DNA from: Fodinibius sediminis
Lineage (GTDB): Bacteria > Bacteroidota > Rhodothermia > Balneolales > Balneolaceae
Assembly: GCF_900182555.1 (NCBI RefSeq)
Contig: NZ_FXTH01000007.1
Location: forward strand, 182,585-246,584
Direction: 5' to 3'
DNA length: 64,000 bases
Shown here: positions 36,615 through 47,500 of the stretch, piece after piece
Layout: each line of letters begins with the position of its first letter
How positions within the stretch are numbered: the first letter of the stretch is position 1
The notes under the pieces: generated by a model
The model's database searches: none
Seen by the model: only the letters and a program-made list of their open reading frames with translations
What the model was told of the DNA's origin: nothing
Made by a program: the position numbers and the translations under genes

Positions 36615-37610
36615 TTGAAAGTAACACTTAAAGATATTGCTGAAGACACCGGTTATTCCATATCAACCGTTTCACGCGTTCTCAATGGTTTTGACACTAA
36701 TCCTGACACCAAGAAAACCATCCTCAAGAGTGCACGGAAACTCAATTATCCGATCCAAAATTTTGACAAGGGATTGAATTCCGAGGAACTGCTGGATATT
36801 CTCCTGATTACGGGTATTGAAGTAGGAGAATTCTATGCTTCTTTTTTCGACGGATTAAACAAGGCTGCATCCCGCCAGAATGTCCGCTTGAGCCTTTCCA
36901 GCCTGGAAGACCGTATTCCCAGAATCGAGGATATCGCCAAAAAGATCGAAGAGGAAGATTTTGATGGCCTTATCATCAATGTCCCCCGCTTTTCAAAGGG
37001 GCACTACCAGGAGCTGAAGGAGGTTCTTCCGGAAGATTTCCCGGTTATCTCCAATGAAATTCTTGACAATCCAATCTTTGAGACCGTGGGATTTGATAAT
37101 TACGGAGGGGGACAACTCGTAGCCCGGCACTTCAAAGAGCGGGGCTATACAAGCTGTGGTATTATTCACGGACCCAGTGAAAAAAATGTTTCTCGCCAGC
37201 GGGCCCATGGATTCATTGATTATGTTTCGCAGCAGGACGATATGAAACTACGCTGGCAGTTCGAGGGAGATTTCAGTTTTGAGTCGGGTATCCGCGCCTT
37301 TGATGATTTCAACAAGATGGATTCTCCACCCCGGGCTGTTTTCTCCGGAAATGACAATATGTGTCAGGGTTTTATGCAGCAGGCCATGGTGGAACAACTC
37401 TCCTTTCCCGATGACATCGCCATTGTAGGCTTTGATGACTTGCCCATATGCTCACGCCATCGACCGAAGATCTCGTCAATCCATACCAATTACGAACACC
37501 TGGGCACCGTTTCCATACAAAAAATGAAGACCCTGCTGGGCAATACCAACCACCCGGGCAGGATGCTGAACCTGGTTCCGACAACCCTCATGGTTCGCGA
37601 GTCCTCCTGA
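36615..37610 (+). CDS. LacI-family transcriptional regulator, paralogue 2
   Basis: This 331-residue regulator has HTH TLKDIAEDTGYSISTVSRVL and sensor-domain pieces SNEILDNPIFETVGFDNYGG, FSGNDNMCQGFM and IAIVGFDDLPICSRHRPKIS. It is closely related to the paralogues at 35070 and 47963. The start is TTG at 36615, placing the HTH at the same distance from the N terminus as in its relatives. It converges on the GH3 gene and is separated from it by a hairpin. It is the likely local regulator of the glycan genes, by position. Confidence 0.94.
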   Translation: MKVTLKDIAEDTGYSISTVSRVLNGFDTNPDTKKTILKSARKLNYPIQNFDKGLNSEELLDILLITGIEVGEFYASFFDGLNKAASRQNVRLSLSSLEDRIPRIEDIAKKIEEEDFDGLIINVPRFSKGHYQELKEVLPEDFPVISNEILDNPIFETVGFDNYGGGQLVARHFKERGYTSCGIIHGPSEKNVSRQRAHGFIDYVSQQDDMKLRWQFEGDFSFESGIRAFDDFNKMDSPPRAVFSGNDNMCQGFMQQAMVEQLSFPDDIAIVGFDDLPICSRHRPKISSIHTNYEHLGTVSIQKMKTLLGNTNHPGRMLNLVPTTLMVRESS

Positions 37611-37631
37611 CTGTTCTTTAATATTGACAGC

Positions 37632-37668
37632 TGATCAGCGCATCCATCCCGAAGGCATGCGCTGGTCA
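37632..37668. terminator. Hairpin between convergent lacI and GH3 genes
   Basis: Arms of 12 bp (TGATCAGCGCAT at 37632-37643 and ATGCGCTGGTCA at 37657-37668) pair with one G-U and enclose 13 bases. The right arm includes the GH3 stop codon. No long U-tract follows, so termination strength is uncertain. Confidence 0.5.
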
Positions 37669-39915
37669 CTGTATCAACAGCTCCGTTTCGAGCACATCCC
37701 TTGCGTTGGTTCCGACAAATATTTTAAAACGCCCTGGTTCCACCACCTTTTTCAGTTCCTGGTTGTAAAAGGAAAAATCTTCGCCGGTCAAGGTAAATGA
37801 GACCGTTTTCTCCTGGCCCGGCTGGAGTTTTATTTTCTGGAAGGCCCGCATCTCTTTTATCGGTCGGGTTACACTTGCGGATAGATCCCGGATATACAGC
37901 TGTACAACCTCCTCCCCCTCCCGTTTTCCCGTATTTTCAACTTCCACCCGTATGTGCAAGCTGTCATCGGGCCTCATTGTTTGACGGCTTAGCTGCAGCC
38001 CCCCATAATCGAAGGACGTATAGCTCAACCCGTAGCCAAAGGGATAGAGCGGCGAATTCTCAACATCAATGTACTTGGAGGTATACTTCTGATCGGTCAT
38101 CGGCCGACCGGTATTCTTATGATTATAGTAATACGGAACCTGTCCCACGGCCCGGGGAAAGGTAACAGGCAGCTTTCCCGAAGGATTGTCGTCGCCGAAC
38201 AGAATATCAGCTATTGCATGCCCCCCTTCGGTTCCCAGGAACCAGGTCTCCAGGATTGCCGGAATATGCTGGTCGGCCCAGGTTATCGTGAGGGGCCGTC
38301 CATTCATCATGACAAAGACCACAGGCGTTCCGGTCGCATGAATTTGCTCGAGCAGCTCCTGCTGCACCCCCGGAAGGTCGAGGGTAGCCCGGCTCGCTGC
38401 TTCTCCGCTCATCAATGCCTCCTCGCCCAGCACCACTATCGCGACCTCCGCCTGCTCTGCCGCCTGCACGGCTTCATCAAACTGATCTGCAGAGGTCCCG
38501 GTTATATCACTACCTCTCCTGTAGTGGATAGCCGTTTCACCGCCGAGCTTTTGCCTGATGCCCTCCAGCACAGTGACATTATCATCTGCATCGCCCGCGG
38601 CGGACCAGGATCCCAGCAGCTCCTGCTGGTTGTCGGCCAGCGGACCAATGACCGCCAGCTCGGAGATATCCCGGGACAGCGGAAGCAGGTTATTTTCATT
38701 TTTCAGCAGCACAACCGACTCCCGGGCCACTTTCCGGGCCAGTTCCCGATTCCGGGCACTCAGCAGCTCCTTGTCCTCACGATCAGCATCACTGTACCGA
38801 TAAGGATCCTGGAACAGTCCAAGCTCATATTTTAGCCTCAGGATACGGCGTACGGACCGATCCACCTGTTCTTCTGATATTCTGCCCTCTTCTACCAAGC
38901 GAGGCAGTTCCTTAAGATACAATCCACTCTGCATATCCATGTCTACGTTTGCATTCATGGCCATTTCCACCGCCGCTGTCTCACCGGCCGCGGCTCCGTG
39001 AGCAATCATCTCGGGAATAGAGGTATAATCGGTTACCACGAAGCCTTCGAAATTCCAGGCATCTCGCAAAATGGTGTTGAAAAGATACTGGCTGCCCGTA
39101 GCAGGCACTCCGTTGTACTCGTTGAAAGCTGTCATAAAGGTGCCAACACCTGCATCCAGTGCTGCTTTGAAGGGGGGCAAATAGACCTCCCAGAGCCGCT
39201 GATTTGACATATTCACGGTGTTGTAATCCCTTCCTCCTTCTGCAGCACCATAGGCCGCGAAATGTTTGGCTGTGGCCAAGATGGTTTCGGGATTTTCAAG
39301 GTCCTCGCCCTGGAATCCACGAACCCGTTCTTCTGCAAAACGCACATTCAGATAGGGATCTTCTCCTGCACTTTCCGCGATGCGTCCCCAGCGGGGGTCG
39401 CGCGAGACATCCACCATGGGGGCAAAAGTCCAGTGCAGGCCTGCAGCGGCGGCTTCCCGGGCCGCTGTTTGTGCCGACCTCCGGGCCAAATCAGGATCCC
39501 AGCTCGCCGCCTCGGCCAGGGGAATCGGAAATATTGTTCGAAAACCATGAATCACATCATATCCGAAAAGCAGGGGGATGCCCAGGCGGCTGTTCTCAAC
39601 GGCCATTTTCTGCAGCTTCCGGGTATAGTCGGCACCGTAGGCATTAAAAATAGCCCCGGTCCTGCCCTCATTAATGAGTTTCCTGTAGTCATCCCGCATC
39701 GTCGGGCCTGTAGTCGTCAGGTCACTGGTAAACAGGGTAAGCTGTCCGATTTTCTCCTCCAGGGTCATCCGATCCAGTAACGAGTCGACCCTGGCATCGA
39801 TCCCGGGTCCCGCCTCTGCAGCAACCTGCTGGCCCCGTGAGGGCGACAGCAGTAAAAGCAAAAGAAACAGCACCGTATGTACAGCAGAAATCAGGATTTT
39901 ATTTATTGTAATCAT
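37666..39915 (-). CDS. bglX: Secreted GH3 beta-glucosidase (BglX type)
   Basis: This 749-residue protein has a signal peptide (residues 1-29, LLLLLLSPSRGQQ). The GH3 N-terminal barrel has KHFAAYG near 217 and the nucleophile Asp296 in GFVVTDYTS. The alpha/beta sandwich follows (AVIGPLADNQQELLGSWS, AIVVLGEEALMSGEAA), then a fibronectin-like C-terminal domain (RIKVEVENTGKREGEEVVQLY type). It removes glucose from the non-reducing end of beta-glucans. Next to a GH144-like endoglucanase, it resembles the sophoro-oligosaccharide-acting GH3 enzymes of Bacteroides. AAGGAGGAGAG precedes the ATG. It is last in the minus-strand glycan operon. Confidence 0.94.
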   Translation of the reverse strand: MITINKILISAVHTVLFLLLLLLSPSRGQQVAAEAGPGIDARVDSLLDRMTLEEKIGQLTLFTSDLTTTGPTMRDDYRKLINEGRTGAIFNAYGADYTRKLQKMAVENSRLGIPLLFGYDVIHGFRTIFPIPLAEAASWDPDLARRSAQTAAREAAAAGLHWTFAPMVDVSRDPRWGRIAESAGEDPYLNVRFAEERVRGFQGEDLENPETILATAKHFAAYGAAEGGRDYNTVNMSNQRLWEVYLPPFKAALDAGVGTFMTAFNEYNGVPATGSQYLFNTILRDAWNFEGFVVTDYTSIPEMIAHGAAAGETAAVEMAMNANVDMDMQSGLYLKELPRLVEEGRISEEQVDRSVRRILRLKYELGLFQDPYRYSDADREDKELLSARNRELARKVARESVVLLKNENNLLPLSRDISELAVIGPLADNQQELLGSWSAAGDADDNVTVLEGIRQKLGGETAIHYRRGSDITGTSADQFDEAVQAAEQAEVAIVVLGEEALMSGEAASRATLDLPGVQQELLEQIHATGTPVVFVMMNGRPLTITWADQHIPAILETWFLGTEGGHAIADILFGDDNPSGKLPVTFPRAVGQVPYYYNHKNTGRPMTDQKYTSKYIDVENSPLYPFGYGLSYTSFDYGGLQLSRQTMRPDDSLHIRVEVENTGKREGEEVVQLYIRDLSASVTRPIKEMRAFQKIKLQPGQEKTVSFTLTGEDFSFYNQELKKVVEPGRFKIFVGTNARDVLETELLIQ

Positions 39916-39966
39916 CTCTCCTCCTTATTATAGGTTATACCTGTTATTAGCCCGGATACCGCATCA

Positions 39967-41343
39967 TTAGTCCAGGTGCGGACTTTGAAAGCCCAGTTTC
40001 TTCAGGCCCTTCTGTACTTCCGGGGCCGACATAAAGAGATCCCACAGCAGCCCCGAACGATGATTTTCAATCATGGCTACAATTGGCCCCTGGTCGATGG
40101 CCAGGTATTTGCGGGGATACCAGTTTTCTTCTACACTCATGGCATCATAAAATCCATAAGGGCCGAGGGTTTCGTCATTATAGTTATAATACAGGTTCTT
40201 CAGCACTTCCATGGAATATTCCGGAGTATATGGGAAGGAGGAAAGAGCGGCTGTAGGTGAAATCACACCGAGATCTTCTGTAGGGCGATGAGCGGCATAC
40301 CCATTTACGGAATAACTCGCAGTCAGCCCCCACAGGTCTTCTCCATATCCTTCGTAGTTGCCGGGATTGGATATGCACCACCGGCGGTTAATGAGGGTAT
40401 GATTTTTATTATGCTCCCAGTAATCGGCGTAGCGATCCTGCAATCCGCGCGGGTCCAGCCCCAGGTAGGAGTAATGTGCCCAAAATAACGGTCCGCCGTA
40501 CTCCCGGGCTCCATTATGGGTAAGCGTAAGTTCATAGCCGTAGGTTGTGACATTGGCATTAATGTCCCCGCTTCGGGCCCATCCCTGATGGTAGGGCTCC
40601 GCAGAGATATCGTGAGTCGGGGATGATGCCGCCAGCACATAAGTGATCAGCGTCTCGTTATAGCCTTCAAGCGGGAAGTCCATCTCCCAGCTATAGGTGG
40701 GCGACCAGTGCCAGTACAACACATCCTCGCCTCCCCGGGTATACCAGTCCCATTCCACTTCGCGCCAGAGCGTATCTATTTCAGCTGCCAGAATCCGGGC
40801 ATCCCCGTCGTTGTCAGCGCGCAGGTACTGGCGAGCCGTAAGCAGTCCCTGGACAAGGAAAGACGTTTCCACGAGGTCACCGCCATTATCCTTCCGCCCG
40901 AACGGTTTTACTTCCCCTGTTTCCCCGTTGATCCAGTGCGGCCAGGCACCATGGAAACGATCGGCCTCTTCCAAAAAATCAACAATGCGTTCCAGCCGGT
41001 CGATCCCCTGCTGGTCGGTAATAAAATCCCGCTCCATACCGACTATGATGGCCATGATCCCGAAACCGGACCCGCCGCTCGTGACGATATGCTTGTCGTT
41101 CTGGGGATATACGCCATTCATGTGGTAACGCTCCCGGGCCATCCCCGAGTTGGGTTCGGCGCCGTCCCAGAAATACTGGAGGGTTCGCTCCTGAACAAGG
41201 GTCAAAAGCGAATCCTCGGAAATCCGGGCAACCTCATCCTGCGCGCCCTGAGGAGTGGATACGGTACGCTCGCTGACCCTGCAGCCGATAGTTGCAAAAG
41301 AAGCAAAAAGGACCAGTGTTATAATGCGAAATACTTTTTTCAT
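39967..41343 (-). CDS. GH144-like glucanase lipoprotein (glycoamylase domain)
   Basis: This 458-residue lipoprotein (lipobox ASFATIGC, Cys21) has an alpha/alpha-barrel glycoamylase domain (PF10091). Markers are LQYFWDGAEPNSGMARERY, GSGFGIMAIIVGMERDFI, YWHWSPTYSWEMDFPLEGYN, ALTHNGAREYGGPLFWAHYS-like text and GVISPTAALSSFPYTPEYS. Characterised members (GH144) are endo-beta-1,2-glucanases releasing sophoro-oligosaccharides. Annotation as glucoamylase would be misleading. It is 51 bases upstream of the GH3 gene and 120 downstream of the sulfatase gene, in one presumed operon. Substrate specificity is inferred from family and context. Confidence 0.88.
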   Translation of the reverse strand: MKKVFRIITLVLFASFATIGCRVSERTVSTPQGAQDEVARISEDSLLTLVQERTLQYFWDGAEPNSGMARERYHMNGVYPQNDKHIVTSGGSGFGIMAIIVGMERDFITDQQGIDRLERIVDFLEEADRFHGAWPHWINGETGEVKPFGRKDNGGDLVETSFLVQGLLTARQYLRADNDGDARILAAEIDTLWREVEWDWYTRGGEDVLYWHWSPTYSWEMDFPLEGYNETLITYVLAASSPTHDISAEPYHQGWARSGDINANVTTYGYELTLTHNGAREYGGPLFWAHYSYLGLDPRGLQDRYADYWEHNKNHTLINRRWCISNPGNYEGYGEDLWGLTASYSVNGYAAHRPTEDLGVISPTAALSSFPYTPEYSMEVLKNLYYNYNDETLGPYGFYDAMSVEENWYPRKYLAIDQGPIVAMIENHRSGLLWDLFMSAPEVQKGLKKLGFQSPHLD

Positions 41344-41463
41344 AACTTGATCTTATAATTATTGGCAGCTATTACTATTTACCGAATTGGGGACAGCCCT
41401 CCTGGACTGCTCCACCCCGGATGCTATTACGGTTAAAATCCTCACAGATATCTTTGCCGACGA

Positions 41464-43050
41464 TCAAAGTTCCTGCTCCGGACCTGCCTTCACATACGGC
41501 GGCTTGAAATGATCCGGGGGGACCCCGTAAAAGTTTCTGAGACGGTTCAGCTCCGCTTTCATTTTTTTGACCCTGTCCTCATACGCCTTATCACCGTATC
41601 GGTTGTGAACCTCGTGAGGATCCCTGGACAGGTCATAAAATTCCCATACATCATCCGTATAAAAATGAATCAGCTTGTACCGATCCGTCCGGACCCCGTC
41701 ATGGCGCGGTACATTATGCAGGCCGTGATCATAATAATGATAATAAATGCTTTGTCGCCAGTCTGCCGGAGGCTTCTCAGAAAGCAGCGGCAAAAGAGAC
41801 CTTCCCTGCATCTCTGAAGGAACATCCAAATCCGCCATCTCCAGGAAAGTGGGAGCGAAATCAATATTCTGCGTCAATGCCTCTACCCTGCTGCCCGGTG
41901 TTATCTGCCCCGGCCACCGGATCAGCAGCGGCATCTGGATCGACTCCTCATACATAAATCGCTTTTCGGCCCATCCGTGCTGGCCGGTAAAAAAGCCCTG
42001 GTCTGAAGTATACACCACCACCGTATTCTTCTTGATTTCTGGACGGGTATCGAGCCAGTCCAAAAGGCGGCCCACATTTTCATCCACGCCGTCAATCAGG
42101 CGCAGATAATCTTTGATAAACTTCTGGTAGGCAAATTTGAGATGCTCATCTCCCTCCAGCAGGCCTTCCCTTTTCAATGCGCGGTACCTTTGGGTTTCGG
42201 GATCCCGGAACCGGTGCCACTGTTCCCGCTGATCTTCGCTCATGCGGGCATAATAGATATTCTCCTCCGGATTGTGTTCCTCCTTTAGCGGAACAGGATT
42301 GTAATGAACCCTCATATTTGCCTGTTCGGCATAGGATGCCCGCCTGCGATAGTCATCAAGCAGGGTTTTCGGCTCCGGAATCGTATCATTTTCGTAGCGG
42401 TCGAGAAACCGGAAAGCCGGCATCCGTGGAACATGAGGCGCTTTAAACTGCACAAAGAGCATAAACGGATTCTGCTGTCCTGAATGTTCCGAAAGCCAGC
42501 GCAATGCCTTCTGTGTCACCAGGTCGGTGGCATGCCCCTGCAGTGTTTCTTTTTCACCGGATCCCTTTTCAAATTCAGGATTGTAGTAAAATCCCTGCTT
42601 GCCGGCACCTGTCAACCGGTCAGAATAATCGAACTCGTCGCCGGGAGGATTATTGAGGTGCCATTTTCCAACCAGGGCCGTTGTATAGCCCGCCTGCTGC
42701 AGCAACCGGGGCAGAAGCGTCTGATCGTTGTTCCATGGTGAAGCGTTGCCTACAACGCCATTCCTGTGACTGTGTTTACCTGTCAGGATGGAAGCGCGGC
42801 TCGGGTTGCAAATCGAGTTGGCCACAAAATTATTCTGAAAAAGCACCCCCTCTTTGGCCAGGCGATCGATGCTGGGGGTCTGGTTGATGCCCCCCTGGTA
42901 GGCACTGATGGTCCGCACAGCCTGGTCATCGGTCATGATAAAAATAATGTTCGGCCGATCCTCCTGCTCCGATACTTCGGAACACGCCCCGAAACCCACC
43001 GGAAACAGCAGGAAAACGAGGCCGCATAATTGGCGAAAAGAAATATTCAT
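41464..43050 (-). CDS. Sulfatase (formylglycine-dependent, S1 family), lipoprotein
   Basis: This 528-residue protein has an exported start (FVFLLFPVGFGACS-like, lipobox Cys23). Metal residues are in FIMTDDQ (Asp41/Asp42). The maturation motif is C-x-P-S-R, with Cys81 in ICNPSRASILTGKHSHRNG, which an anaerobic or formylglycine-generating enzyme converts to formylglycine. The C-terminal region has YHYYDHGLHNVPRHDGVR and KLIHFYTDDVWEFYDL. It removes sulfate esters from glycans, implying a sulfated substrate or side branch. The ATG at 43050 was chosen because the longer frame to 43149 overlaps susD and lacks a signal. No maturase is in the window. Confidence 0.92.
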   Translation of the reverse strand: MNISFRQLCGLVFLLFPVGFGACSEVSEQEDRPNIIFIMTDDQAVRTISAYQGGINQTPSIDRLAKEGVLFQNNFVANSICNPSRASILTGKHSHRNGVVGNASPWNNDQTLLPRLLQQAGYTTALVGKWHLNNPPGDEFDYSDRLTGAGKQGFYYNPEFEKGSGEKETLQGHATDLVTQKALRWLSEHSGQQNPFMLFVQFKAPHVPRMPAFRFLDRYENDTIPEPKTLLDDYRRRASYAEQANMRVHYNPVPLKEEHNPEENIYYARMSEDQREQWHRFRDPETQRYRALKREGLLEGDEHLKFAYQKFIKDYLRLIDGVDENVGRLLDWLDTRPEIKKNTVVVYTSDQGFFTGQHGWAEKRFMYEESIQMPLLIRWPGQITPGSRVEALTQNIDFAPTFLEMADLDVPSEMQGRSLLPLLSEKPPADWRQSIYYHYYDHGLHNVPRHDGVRTDRYKLIHFYTDDVWEFYDLSRDPHEVHNRYGDKAYEDRVKKMKAELNRLRNFYGVPPDHFKPPYVKAGPEQEL

Positions 43051-43069
43051 CGAGGGACTACGATCCTGG

Positions 43070-44494
43070 TTAATAACCCGGGTTCTGCCGCATCTCCGGT
43101 GTTTGTCTGAGCTGCTCTTCCGGTATGGGGAACAGTTCATGTTTTCCATCTACAAAGTCTTTGCCATGGGCCCTCATAACCTCCCCCGCCTGGCCCGTGC
43201 GCAACAGGTCGAACCATCGATCGTGTTCAAATGCCAGTTCGAGGCGTCGCTCTTTCCATATGGCCCGACGAAGCTGCGCCTGGTCGCTGGTGGTAACCGG
43301 ATCGAGCTCCACGCGTTCGCGAACCTGGTTCAGGGCATCGAGCGCCGCCCCGGTGTTCCCCAGTTCATTGGCCGCTTCCGCTTTGATTAGCAGGACCTCG
43401 GCATACCGCAGCACCCGGATATTCTTATCGCTGTCGGCCGCCCCCGCATTGGCACTCGAATAAGCTTTCTCGTTATACCGCGGGTTCTCGACATTTTCGC
43501 TGACCTCACGGCCGTCCCACAGGGTCTCGCCGGCAAATATGATGGTAGCATTTTTCCTAATTTCGTCGCCCTCGGAATCGTAGGCCTCAACCAGATCCTG
43601 GGTCGGAGTATTAAATCCCCACCCCCATCCACTGGGTCCGCGCGCGCCCTGGGTCTGCGAATATTGCTGCACCCCGTGAGCTGTTGATTCACCGCGGGCC
43701 TGTATTTCAAAAATGGACTCTATACCGTTTTCCGAATGCTCTCTCCAGATCTCCTCATAGTTGGGTTCCAGGCCGTATTCGCCCGAGTTGATAACCTGAT
43801 CAGCATAGTTCACAGCTTCCGACCAGTTTTCACGCTCCAAATACACCTTTGACAAAAGTGCCTGTGCTGCCCCCCTGGTGGCACGACCCAATTCATCAGT
43901 TGGGTATTCACTTTTCAACGGCAGCGAGGCGATGGCGCTCTCCAGGTCGCTGATGATAAATTCATAGACTTCCTCCTCGGGGACCCGCTGGGTCAGATCC
44001 TCCTGCTGCAGGGGGACATCCCCGAAGTAGCGCACCAGGTAGAAATAGCTGAGGGCACGAAGAAAACGAGCCTCACCGATAAGCCTGTTTTTGTAGGCCT
44101 CGTCCGAAAGACCGAATGACTCGGTATACTCGATCGCATTTGTGGCCCGCCCGATGGTTTTGTACCAGATTGTCCACATCGCCTGTATGGATGGTGCCGT
44201 ACTGCTGAACTGCAGGTTATCCAGCAGGTGCTTGTCCGTTCCGGTATCGGAGGGGGAACTGCCCTTGTCAGCGTTATCCGATATTATTTCCGTTACACCA
44301 AGCCAGGAGAAAGCATACTCCCACTCGGTGAAATTACCGTATACCCCGATAACAAATTCATCAGGTCTGTAGATTTCCTCCTGGTCTACCGCTGCAACCC
44401 GTTCCCTGGAATTCACATTGAGAAAATCCTCGCCGCATCCTACCAGTAAAAAGGTTAGAAAAAGAAGAAAAGGTATTTTCTTTGGCGTATTCAT
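43070..44494 (-). CDS. SusD/RagB-family glycan-binding lipoprotein
   Basis: This 474-residue outer-membrane lipoprotein (lipobox FLLVGCGEDF, Cys20) works with SusC to capture oligosaccharides. The TPR-like SusD fold is visible in EARFLRALSYFYLVRYFGDV, AAQALLSKVYLERENWSEAV, and the C-terminal RYAEVLLIKAEAANELG and LDALNQVRERV. The closing motif NPGY fits the family. It lies 17 bases downstream of susC and 19 upstream of the sulfatase gene. Confidence 0.95.
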   Translation of the reverse strand: MNTPKKIPFLLFLTFLLVGCGEDFLNVNSRERVAAVDQEEIYRPDEFVIGVYGNFTEWEYAFSWLGVTEIISDNADKGSSPSDTGTDKHLLDNLQFSSTAPSIQAMWTIWYKTIGRATNAIEYTESFGLSDEAYKNRLIGEARFLRALSYFYLVRYFGDVPLQQEDLTQRVPEEEVYEFIISDLESAIASLPLKSEYPTDELGRATRGAAQALLSKVYLERENWSEAVNYADQVINSGEYGLEPNYEEIWREHSENGIESIFEIQARGESTAHGVQQYSQTQGARGPSGWGWGFNTPTQDLVEAYDSEGDEIRKNATIIFAGETLWDGREVSENVENPRYNEKAYSSANAGAADSDKNIRVLRYAEVLLIKAEAANELGNTGAALDALNQVRERVELDPVTTSDQAQLRRAIWKERRLELAFEHDRWFDLLRTGQAGEVMRAHGKDFVDGKHELFPIPEEQLRQTPEMRQNPGY

Positions 44495-44511
44495 AATGCT
44501 TGTCCTCTAGA

Positions 44512-47500
44512 CTATTTTAAATCTATATTTATACCGAAAAGTAATGTGCGGGTATTGGGATAAGCCGATAATTCAATGCCTGCCGTCCCATAGGGATTAC
44601 CATTGTCACTGCCTATCAGTTCAGGTGTAAAACCGGAATAGCCGGTAAGCAGTACCGGGTTTTCGGCACTCACATAAAACCGAACACGGGATACGCGGTC
44701 AATGATTTCCGGCAGGCTGTATCCCAGCGTAATATTGTTAATCCTGAAATAGGCCCCATCTTCAAGGTAGTAGCTTGAGGCGCGCGCATCACGGTTTGCT
44801 CCCGGGTGAGTATTCGTTGACCCTTCACCGGTCCACCGCTTTTCAAACATGTCACGGGTCGTGTTTTCTCCGCCAAACCGGGTGTTGTTCAGGCCGTTGT
44901 AAACCTTGTTTCCACCCACTCCGAAACCATCCATGCTGAAGTCGAACTGCCGGTAGTTGAGTCCAATATTAATGCCGTAATTGTAATTGGGAACATAAGA
45001 GCCAAAAAATCGCTTGTCGCGTTCATCAATGACGCCATCCTCATTTAGATCCCGGTACCGAAGATGCCCAGGCATAGCTCCACCCAGGGATGGATTATTG
45101 TCGATCTGCTCCTGCGTTTGCCAGACCCCTTCGGCCTCATACATCCACCAGGCACCGAGGGGCTGTCCTTCCTCCAAACGCTTCGTGATCTGCCCATTTC
45201 CAAGGCCGCCGCCCGTCAGTCCTTCATAACCGGCAGCAACATTGGTCACCTCGTTCTGGTTGTAGGAAAAGTTAACCCCGACATTATAGGACAACTCCTC
45301 GGAGATGCTGTTGCTCCAGTCCAGACCCACTTCAACTCCCTGGTTTACGACCTCGCCTCCATGGTCATAAAAGCTCTCGGCGTAAGGAGAGTCCGGCAGG
45401 GGATTAACCAGGAGAATCACATTCTCAGTCGTTTTCTGATAGAAATCAAGCGAGGTTGAAAGGCGGCTGTCCAGTATCTCCATATCCACTCCGGCATTCC
45501 ACTCTTCTACAATTTCCCAGGAAATATCGCGGGCCGGCGAACCAACAGAGGCTCCAAAGCGGAGCGTCTGGGCCGGGCCGAAAACATAGTTCTGTGAACT
45601 GCTGCCCGTGCTCGTATAGATAACGGTCGTGTTCAAGGGCACATTCTGGTTACCCAGCCGGCCCCAGCTTCCCCTCAGCTTCAGGAAGTCGATAAACTCG
45701 TTATCACTCATAAAATCTTCATTTGAAAGGGTCCACCCCAGCCCTACAGAAGGGAAGAACTCCCAGTAGTCTTCCGTATTGGCAAACTGGCTTGTCCCGT
45801 CGCGGCGAAGCGTCCCGGTAATATAATATCGCTGGTCATAGTTATATTGTATCCGTCCGAAGTAGGAGGCCAGGGTACTGGGGGTAAAATTTGTATGATT
45901 GACCTGTTTCTCATAATCATCAGAACCCAGATTCAGGTTCCAGTACTGCTCCTGCTGCGGTACATCGTAGGCGGTGCCGCTGAATGTGCTGCCCACCCCA
46001 ATTCGTTCACTCGACATGCCAAGGGTGAGCTCCGTATTATGACGATCAAAACTTTTGTCAAAGGTGATGAAATTATCCCAGTTCCAGCGGAACCGCTCCA
46101 GGTTTTGAACAAACAGGGAATTATCGGCCCAGTCGGTTACGCCGGGGTTCTCCGCTTTGCTTGTTTCGTACTGGGTTGCCGTTCTTGTCGGGTCTGATGC
46201 AATCCAACCCTGTTTCAGGGGATTGAACGTCCGGCTGTCGCTGTAGTACTTGGTGCCCCCCAGCCGACTGGTGAAAGTCAGGTAGTCCGTAAAATTGATT
46301 TTGGCTGACAGTGCTCCCTGCAGGGTTACCGTGTTGCGCTCTTGGTTATTAAAGGCGATGGCGGTCAAAGGATTGCCATGAGTATTCAGGCGGCCGATGG
46401 CTTCGCCTTCGCCCCCCTCATAGCCCATCTTGCCGGTGGTCTCATTGACAAAGGGCTGTCCATACCGCCCGTTCGGATAGAACGTAGGGACCAGCGGAGA
46501 CTGTCGATAGGCCGTATTGAAAGCCGAAAACGGCTGTGGATTTTCCCGGCTGACCGAGATACTGAGGTTCTGATCAATCTCAACAACATCATTGAACAGC
46601 CAGTACTTGTTATTATTCCTCAGTGTTTGTCGCCAGAACGTTTGCTCATCAAGCAATCCCTTCTCCTGGTTGACGTTATAGCTGACAAAATAGTTGACGT
46701 TCTCACTGCCTCCGGAGACTGATGCCCGGCTGTCGATGACATACCCCGTTTCCAGAAGTTCATCGTACCAGTCGGTATTATACTGCTGGCTGGGAGCAAG
46801 CTGAAACCCGCCGATGGCCGCATTCTCCTCATTGAAATACGTAATATATTCCTGCTGATCGGCCATCTCCACGCTGTTCAGGACCGAGGTATAGCCCGCC
46901 GAGGAGCTTACTTCAAACTGGGGTGCTCCTCCCTCCCCGTCTTTTGTGGTTACGATGATGACCCCGTTGGCGGCACGCAAACCGTAGATCGAAGCCGCCG
47001 AAGCGTCCTTGAGAAAGTCAATGCTTTCGATATCCGAGGGACTGATATTATTGATGTCATCCACCGGTACGCCGTCCACAATATACAACGGATTCCGTCC
47101 CCCCAGGGCCGTGCCCAGGCCTCTCAAAATCACCGTCGGGGTTCCCCCGGGCGCATCATTATTGATCACATTCACACCCGTAATCTTTCCCTGCAGCGAC
47201 TCCATGGCCGTGAGGGAAGATTGTCTGGTGATCTCCTCCGTTTCAATCCGGCTTATGGACCCGGTCAAATCTTCCTGCTGCTGGGTACCATATCCTACGA
47301 CCACTACTTCCTCGCCGGCAAGCGTGGCAGGTGTCAAGTTCACATCGATCATATTTCGCCCGTCAATGGGTATTTCCTGCGTTTCAAAGCCGATAAAGGA
47401 AAAAACCAGGGTGTCGGATGCACTCGGGACCGTCAGCTCATACATCCCCTCGCTATTGGTAGAAGTCCCCCTGGTCGTGCCCTTCACCGTAATATTGACA

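Noticed and set aside
43051..43149. N-terminal extension of the sulfatase into susD
   Set aside because: It would overlap the susD coding end and place 33 charged residues before a good lipoprotein signal.
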